DNA of 64,000 bases, from the NCBI GenBank assembly GCA_910576975.1, contig CAJTJY010000020.1, positions 15,103-79,102 of the forward strand. Direction: 5' to 3'. The notes under the pieces were generated by a model that did no database searches, was not told the origin of the DNA, and saw only the letters and a list, made by a program, of their open reading frames with translations. This DNA is from an uncultured Lachnospiraceae bacterium (lineage in GTDB: Bacteria > Bacillota > Clostridia > Lachnospirales > Lachnospiraceae). Positions 58,548 to 64,000 of this stretch are shown piece by piece (positions within the stretch are counted from its first letter, which is position 1; the number at the start of each line of letters is the position of its first letter). The position numbers were made by a program, and so were the translations under genes.

Positions 58548-61500
58548 ATGCCAGAAGCAATGAATAAAGAGAAATACCAGCCAATCACCTTTGATGCCAT
58601 TAAGATTGGCCTGGCGTCGCCAGAGAAGATCCGTGAATGGTCCAGGGGCGAAGTGAAGAAGCCGGAGACGATTAATTATAGAACCTTGAAACCAGAGAAA
58701 GACGGCTTGTTCTGCGAGAAGATATTTGGCCCCAGCAAGGATTGGGAATGCCATTGCGGGAAATACAAAAAGATTCGTTATAAAGGCGTTGTCTGTGACC
58801 GTTGCGGTGTTGAGATAACGAAAGCCAGCGTCCGCAGAGAACGCATGGGACATATAGAGCTTGCCGCGCCAGTATCTCATATCTGGTATTTTAAGGGGAT
58901 CCCAAGCCGCATGGGATTGATCTTGGATTTGTCTCCAAGAACCCTGGAGAAAGTATTGTATTTCGCATCTTATATCGTATTGGATAAAGGCGGCAGCGAT
59001 CTGCAGTATAAGCAGGTTTTATCTGAGACGGAATATCAGGAAGCAAGAGAGAAATTTGGCAATGATTTCTCCGTGGGGATGGGAGCGGAATCCATCAAGG
59101 AACTGTTAGAGGCTATTGACCTGGAAAAGGATTCGGAAGAATTAAAGACTGCGCTGAAAGATGCTACAGGACAGAAGCGTGCCCGGATTATCAAGCGTCT
59201 GGAAGTGGTAGAAGCATTCCGGGGGTCTGGAAACAAGCCAGAATGGATGATTATGGACGTGATTCCGGTGATTCCCCCAGATCTTCGTCCTATGGTACAG
59301 TTGGACGGCGGACGTTTTGCAACTTCTGACTTGAATGACTTGTACCGCCGGATCATTAACCGCAATAACCGTCTGCGCAGGCTATTGGAACTGGGAGCGC
59401 CGGATATTATTGTAAGAAATGAGAAGCGGATGTTGCAAGAGGCAGTGGATGCCTTGATTGATAATGGGCGCAGAGGACGCCCGGTGACTGGACCCGGAAA
59501 CCGCGCCCTGAAGTCACTGTCTGACATGCTGAAAGGAAAATCAGGACGATTCCGTCAGAATCTTCTGGGCAAGCGCGTGGATTATTCTGGACGTTCCGTT
59601 ATCGTGGTGGGGCCAGAACTGAAGATTTACCAATGCGGACTGCCAAAAGAAATGGCAATTGAATTGTTCAAGCCTTTTGTGATGAAAGAACTGGTATGCA
59701 ACGGCACGGCTCACAACATTAAGAGCGCCAAGAAGATGGTGGAACGTCTTCAGTCAGAGGTTTGGGATGTTCTAGAGGAAGTTATCAAGGAGCACCCAGT
59801 GATGCTTAACCGCGCGCCTACGCTGCATAGGCTGGGAATCCAGGCGTTTGAGCCAATACTGGTAGAAGGAAAGGCCATTAAGCTACATCCTTTGGTATGT
59901 ACGGCGTTTAATGCAGATTTTGACGGCGACCAAATGGCAGTGCATCTTCCGCTGTCAGTGGAAGCGCAGTCCGAGTGCCGCTTCTTATTGTTGTCTCCCA
60001 ATAACCTTCTAAAGCCCTCCGATGGAGGTCCGGTGGCAGTTCCTTCTCAGGACATGGTTCTTGGCATATATTATTTGACCCAGGAGCGCGCAGGGGCTCT
60101 GGGAGAGGGTAAATTCTTTAAGAACGTAAATGAGGCGATTCTCGCATATGAGAACGATGCTTTGACACTGCACTCCAGAATTACGGCGCGTATGAGCCGT
60201 ACGCTGCCAGACGGCCAGGTGGTAACTGGAAATGTGGAATCCACCCTGGGACGCTTTATCTTTAACGAGATACTGCCGCAGGACTTGGGATTCGTGGACC
60301 GAAGCAAACCGGAAGATCAGCTAAAACTGGAAGTTGATTTCCATGTGGGTAAAAAAGGCCTGAAGCAGATTTTGGAGAAAGTAATCAATATTCATGGCGC
60401 TACGAAGACGGCAGAAGTGCTGGATGATATTAAGTCCATGGGTTATAAGTATTCTACCCGTGCAGCCATGACGGTATCTATCTCTGATATGACAGTGCCT
60501 GCAAAGAAGCCAGAGCTGATCAAGCATGCCCAAGACACTGTGGATAAAATTACTAGAAACTACAAGCGCGGCTTGATTACAGAGGAAGAGCGTTATAAGG
60601 AAGTAGTCGAAACATGGAAAGAAACGGACGACGTGCTGACGCACGAGCTCTTGAGCGGTCTTGATAAATATAACAATATTTACATGATGGCGGATTCTGG
60701 AGCCCGTGGTTCCGATAAGCAGATTAAGCAGCTTGCGGGTATGCGTGGTTTGATGGCGGATACGACAGGGCGTACGATTGAGTTGCCGATCAAGTCTAAT
60801 TTCCGTGAAGGTCTTGACGTATTGGAATATTTCATGTCGGCGCATGGAGCCCGAAAAGGACTTTCCGATACTGCTTTGCGCACGGCGGACTCCGGGTACC
60901 TTACCAGACGTTTGGTGGATGTTTCCCAGGAGCTGATTATTCGGGATATTGACTGCTGTGAAGGAAAGCCTGCTCCGGGCATGTATGTCAAAGCATTTAT
61001 GGATGGCAAGGAAGAGATAGAAAGTCTTCAGGAAAGAATTACTGGACGTTTTTCTTGCGATACGATTTACGACGCAGAGGGCAATGTGCTGGTAAAGGCA
61101 AACCATATGATTACGCCAAGGAGGGCGGCGCTTGTGATGAGCAAGGGCGTCAATGATAAGGGAGAACCGCTTGCCAAAGTCAAGATCCGTACGGTATTGA
61201 CTTGCCGTTCCCATAATGGCATTTGTGCGAAATGCTACGGCGCCAACATGGCTACTGGCCAGGCAGTGCAGGTGGGAGAATCCGTAGGAATCATTGCGGC
61301 GCAATCCATTGGTGAGCCTGGCACGCAGCTTACCATGCGTACTTTCCATACTGGAGGCGTTGCAGGAAATGACATTACGCAAGGTCTTCCCCGTGTGGAG
61401 GAGCTGTTTGAAGCCCGTAAGCCGAAAGGGCTTGCAATTATTACGGAGTTTGCTGGCATTGCCACGATCAAAGACACCAAGAAGAAACGTGAGATTATTG

Positions 61501-62234
61501 TTACGAACGAAGAAACCGGAGAAACAAAGGCATACCTGATCCCATATGGTTCCCGTATCAAGATTTTGGACGGCGCCGTACTAGAGGCAGGAGATGAATT
61601 GACAGAAGGAAGCGTCAATCCCCATGACATTTTAAAGATCAAAGGCGTGCGCGCCGTCCAGGATTATATGATTCAAGAGGTACAGCGCGTATACCGTCTT
61701 CAAGGCGTGGAAATCAATGATAAGCACATTGAGGTCATCGTGCGACAGATGCTGAAAAAGATTCGCATTGAGAATAATGGGGATTCTGAGTTCCTTCCAG
61801 GAACATTGGTGGATATTTTGGACTATGAAGACGCAAATGAAAAACTGGAGGAAGAAGGACTGGAGCTAGCAGAGGGCAAACAAGTGATGCTGGGAATTAC
61901 CAAAGCTTCTCTTGCCACCAATTCTTTCCTCTCAGCAGCGTCGTTCCAGGAGACCACTAAGGTTTTAACTGAGGCTGCAATCAAGGGCAAGGTGGATCCG
62001 CTGATTGGACTGAAAGAAAATGTCCTGATTGGCAAGCTGATTCCCGCAGGTACAGGCATGAAGCGCTATAACAGCATCAAACTGTCTACAGATGTCGAAG
62101 AGACGGATGGTATTAGTTTTGAGGAGGAAATGCTGGATTTCAGCTACAAGCCAGAAGAAGAAAATCTGGACGAGATAGAGGAGCTTCAGCCTGAATCAGA
62201 GATGGAAACGGAGGAAGCAGTGGCGGCAGAGTAG
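58548..62234 (+). CDS. rpoC: RNA polymerase beta-prime subunit
   Basis: 1228 aa catalytic subunit. The active-site NADFDGDQMAVH motif is present, the zinc site near the N-terminus is CHCGKYKKIRYKGVVCDRCGV, and the bridge/trigger region includes DTALRTADSGYLTRRL. ATG 58548 has AAGGGAG 7 nt upstream; an earlier ATG at 58503 has none. The acidic C-terminal tail (QPESEMETEEAVAAE) is not conserved. A terminator follows. Confidence 0.98.
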   Translation: MPEAMNKEKYQPITFDAIKIGLASPEKIREWSRGEVKKPETINYRTLKPEKDGLFCEKIFGPSKDWECHCGKYKKIRYKGVVCDRCGVEITKASVRRERMGHIELAAPVSHIWYFKGIPSRMGLILDLSPRTLEKVLYFASYIVLDKGGSDLQYKQVLSETEYQEAREKFGNDFSVGMGAESIKELLEAIDLEKDSEELKTALKDATGQKRARIIKRLEVVEAFRGSGNKPEWMIMDVIPVIPPDLRPMVQLDGGRFATSDLNDLYRRIINRNNRLRRLLELGAPDIIVRNEKRMLQEAVDALIDNGRRGRPVTGPGNRALKSLSDMLKGKSGRFRQNLLGKRVDYSGRSVIVVGPELKIYQCGLPKEMAIELFKPFVMKELVCNGTAHNIKSAKKMVERLQSEVWDVLEEVIKEHPVMLNRAPTLHRLGIQAFEPILVEGKAIKLHPLVCTAFNADFDGDQMAVHLPLSVEAQSECRFLLLSPNNLLKPSDGGPVAVPSQDMVLGIYYLTQERAGALGEGKFFKNVNEAILAYENDALTLHSRITARMSRTLPDGQVVTGNVESTLGRFIFNEILPQDLGFVDRSKPEDQLKLEVDFHVGKKGLKQILEKVINIHGATKTAEVLDDIKSMGYKYSTRAAMTVSISDMTVPAKKPELIKHAQDTVDKITRNYKRGLITEEERYKEVVETWKETDDVLTHELLSGLDKYNNIYMMADSGARGSDKQIKQLAGMRGLMADTTGRTIELPIKSNFREGLDVLEYFMSAHGARKGLSDTALRTADSGYLTRRLVDVSQELIIRDIDCCEGKPAPGMYVKAFMDGKEEIESLQERITGRFSCDTIYDAEGNVLVKANHMITPRRAALVMSKGVNDKGEPLAKVKIRTVLTCRSHNGICAKCYGANMATGQAVQVGESVGIIAAQSIGEPGTQLTMRTFHTGGVAGNDITQGLPRVEELFEARKPKGLAIITEFAGIATIKDTKKKREIIVTNEETGETKAYLIPYGSRIKILDGAVLEAGDELTEGSVNPHDILKIKGVRAVQDYMIQEVQRVYRLQGVEINDKHIEVIVRQMLKKIRIENNGDSEFLPGTLVDILDYEDANEKLEEEGLELAEGKQVMLGITKASLATNSFLSAASFQETTKVLTEAAIKGKVDPLIGLKENVLIGKLIPAGTGMKRYNSIKLSTDVEETDGISFEEEMLDFSYKPEEENLDEIEELQPESEMETEEAVAAE

Positions 62235-62332
62235 GGGATTTTCGGCGGTGCGAGCGGACAATTCGATGACCGCTGCTTGACAATAAAGTTTCTGAAGCAG
62301 GAATAGTAATAGAATCATGGCACAGTATTTAG

Positions 62333-62366
62333 GGAGGGCAGGCAGTATTGCTTGTCCTCCGGTTTT
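62333..62366 (+). terminator. Terminator of rpoBC
   Basis: GGAGGGCAGGCA (62333-62344) pairs with TGCTTGTCCTCC (62349-62360) with two G-T wobbles and a 4 nt loop, then GGTTTT. It also shows that the upstream long frame of the next gene starts inside a terminator. Confidence 0.8.
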
Positions 62367-62470
62367 CTGCGGCCATAATGGGATGCGATGCCTTAGAGGG
62401 TATAAATTATGATGGGAGCATGATAGTGCTGCAGCACTGGAATATGCTGATGCTCAGAAAGGGATGTCTG

Positions 62471-63844
62471 ATGAAAACGATAAAAAACCTATGGGATGGC
62501 TCTTTTTTTGACCGTTATTTTTTTGGGATTTTACTTGCAATTGAACTTTTAATGTCGTTCACTTTTTTGGGGTATATTCATATACCTCCGATTTCTGTAA
62601 CGATTGCCTATGTTCCAATTTTGGTGGCAGGATGCCTATATGGTCCTGAGCAGTCTGTAGTGCTTGGGATTGTCTTTGGAACCGCCAGCATGTATAAAGC
62701 ATCTGCTTCTTATGTTCTCCCAGCAGATGCCGCATTCTCTCCGGTTTTAAGCGGTTCCCCAATCAGCAGCCTTTTACTGGGCGTGGGGACAAGAGCGCTG
62801 TTTGGCTTTATCGTTGGAATGGCATTTCATTTTGTACGGGAAAGGAAGCACTATCGTCTGTGGATCGGGATGATTTCAGGGATTGCGCCTAAAATACATT
62901 CACTCCTTGTCTATACGGCGATGGGGATTTTATTTCCAGAACTTGGGTATCGGTATGATTCAGCATTTCATTGGGATTTCAATAATACAGTTTATATGAT
63001 TATCTGTATCGTGGTTGTTGAACTGTTTTGGACAATATACCACAGCGATACCTTGCAAGATGTTAAGCTTTGCATCGACCAGTCAGTAAATAATCCTTAT
63101 GCGCCAAAGAAAATGAATTTGTTTTTTGCTGCGTTTGAATTTTTTGTACTTTGCATGTCAGTGTTTGCTGCGATCTATTTTTCTCAGAGGGAATCGTATA
63201 CGCTGGAACAGCATGGCGTGATGGTATCTGACCAGATTTCCAGTGATCTATTGCTTTTGCAAATACAATTTTTAATCGCCTCGTTATCGTTAAATGCAAT
63301 CTCTGTGATTTTGCTGGTTTCAACTTATAAATATATGTCATACAAGGAATACCAGGGAGAGATAGATGAGGTGACGGGGGTCATGGGCAGGAAGATATTT
63401 CTTTATCATTGTGAAAAAGCACAGAAAGCCAACGGCTCGAAATCAGAAAGAACGGGCTGGTTTTTGTTTGTGGATGCGGATTATTTTAAGGAAATTAATG
63501 ATACTTTCGGACATTCTGCCGGCGATAAGGTATTAAGGGAAATTGCATCGAACTTACAAGACATTTTTGACAATGACGGCAAGGTAGGGAGAATCGGCGG
63601 AGATGAATTTGCCGTCATGATTGAGAAACCAATGACTGGGCAAGAGCTGAAGCGGCGGCTGGAACGATTTCTTGAGTCTATTTCTGGCGCGCTGCCTGAT
63701 AAAAAAGTAACCTGTAGCATCGGCGCATATCAATTTGTTTTTCCACAGAGCGTGAAACATTTATTATTGGAGACGGATACTATGTTATATGAAGCAAAGG
63801 AGAACGGCAGGGCTTGTTATAGGGTGAAAGAGTTAAACAATTAG
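62471..63844 (+). CDS. Membrane diguanylate cyclase with S-component-like N-terminus
   Basis: 457 aa. About six to eight transmembrane helices in residues ~1-310; residues ~30-110 resemble ECF transporter S components (VTIAYVPILVAGCLYGPEQS and GVGTRALFGFIVGMAFHF). A C-terminal GGDEF domain (~315-457) has the intact active site RIGGDEFAV, so it should make c-di-GMP; no RxxD inhibitory site is obvious. ATG 62471 has AAAGGGA about 6 nt upstream; earlier ATGs fall inside the rpoC terminator. The signal sensed might be a small metabolite or membrane state. Its own promoter is not clear. Confidence 0.85.
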   Translation: MKTIKNLWDGSFFDRYFFGILLAIELLMSFTFLGYIHIPPISVTIAYVPILVAGCLYGPEQSVVLGIVFGTASMYKASASYVLPADAAFSPVLSGSPISSLLLGVGTRALFGFIVGMAFHFVRERKHYRLWIGMISGIAPKIHSLLVYTAMGILFPELGYRYDSAFHWDFNNTVYMIICIVVVELFWTIYHSDTLQDVKLCIDQSVNNPYAPKKMNLFFAAFEFFVLCMSVFAAIYFSQRESYTLEQHGVMVSDQISSDLLLLQIQFLIASLSLNAISVILLVSTYKYMSYKEYQGEIDEVTGVMGRKIFLYHCEKAQKANGSKSERTGWFLFVDADYFKEINDTFGHSAGDKVLREIASNLQDIFDNDGKVGRIGGDEFAVMIEKPMTGQELKRRLERFLESISGALPDKKVTCSIGAYQFVFPQSVKHLLLETDTMLYEAKENGRACYRVKELNN

Positions 63845-63923
63845 AGAATTCTTTTCCTGGCATTCTGTTTGTGCAAAAAGGTGCGTGTTTTTCAGTGAAG
63901 TTTTGGGTGTTTATTTGAAAAAG

Positions 63924-64000
63924 TTTGAGTTTCCACATTTTGTAATTTTATAGCATGAAAAGGAGGGTGTCGCACGAATGTACTTACCTGTTTAAAAGGT
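63924..64000 (+). mobile_element. Palindromic MITE-like element, copy D (truncated by window end)
   Basis: Begins TTTGAGTTTCC at 63924, followed by the outer arm in a diverged form (CATTTTGTAATTTTATAGC), then the inner arm GCACGAATGTACTTACC as in copy B. The right half is outside the window. It is the B type. It lies 79 bp after the GGDEF gene. Confidence 0.75.

Noticed and set aside
60321..61382. A 353-codon minus-strand frame inside rpoC
   Set aside because: It is fully antisense to the conserved rpoC core, has no ribosome site or family resemblance, and reflects codon bias of rpoC.
62277..62310. TTGACA upstream of the GGDEF gene
   Set aside because: No acceptable -10 at 16-18 bp, and the rpoC terminator follows it.

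Overview
This window looks like an origin-proximal chromosome segment of an anaerobic, endospore-forming Clostridia member, most likely Lachnospiraceae. The evidence is the GlgC/GlgD pair, the sporulation genes spoVG, yabP, yabQ, spoIIE and a cotS-like kinase gene, the SPOCS/LysM protein, and a gene order that matches the right arm of the Bacillus subtilis origin region (prs, spoVG, pth, mfd, veg, rqcP-yabP-yabQ-divIC-spoIIE-tilS-hpt-ftsH, rpmG-secE-nusG-rplKAJL-rpoBC). The genus assignment is inference. I found no rRNA, tRNA, CRISPR array or transposase gene.

Layout. 1-5.1 kb: a leftward group (divergent PRPP synthetase, DnaC/DnaI-like loader, DnaD-like primosome protein, MurC) with five perfect DnaA boxes between dnaD and murC. 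5.2-8 kb: glgC-glgD (ADP-glucose synthesis) and spoVG. 8-9 kb: a secreted SH3/fibronectin protein on the minus strand. 9.4-15.6 kb: uppP, pth, mfd and a foldase-like lipoprotein. 15.9-17.9 kb: apbE, a NusG-II domain protein and a Gx-type membrane protein. 17.9-23.1 kb: a two-component system and a MacB/FtsX-type ABC system. 23.5-27 kb: a heterodimeric ABC exporter. 27.4-28.7 kb: a small ORF overlapping a HipA-fold kinase gene. 28.9-38.5 kb: veg, SPOCS/LysM, NlpC/P60 hydrolase, yqeY, cca, cotS-like, an Asn-rich PEGA lipoprotein and phosphoglucomutase. 38.8-46.5 kb: hup and the division/sporulation/tRNA-modification/FtsH cluster. 46.9-50.4 kb: a hemerythrin-CheX-REC protein and a GH13 glucanase. 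50.7-62.2 kb: ribosomal protein and RNA polymerase genes. 62.5-63.8 kb: a membrane GGDEF protein.

Most unusual content: a family of palindromic, MITE-like elements in four intergenic places (23.2, 27.0, 50.5 and 63.9 kb). Their ~40 bp arms are nearly identical, and the three complete copies are flanked by 8-11 bp direct repeats. Inside are small hairpins whose stems differ between copies but still pair. In each complete copy the downstream direct repeat ends 3-4 nt before the -35 hexamer of a plausible sigma-A promoter, so insertion seems directed to the upstream edge of promoters. No transposase is in the window.

Other points of interest: the DnaA-box cluster at the strand switch, a Spo0A-type promoter of spoIIE with a 22 bp spacer, structured leaders of hup, rpoB, apbE and rplJ, the small-ORF/HipA-like pair, a tandemly duplicated hairpin plus Shine-Dalgarno before yqeY, and the hemerythrin-CheX-REC fusion. 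Several genes were given starts internal to the longest open frame because the Shine-Dalgarno site supports it.
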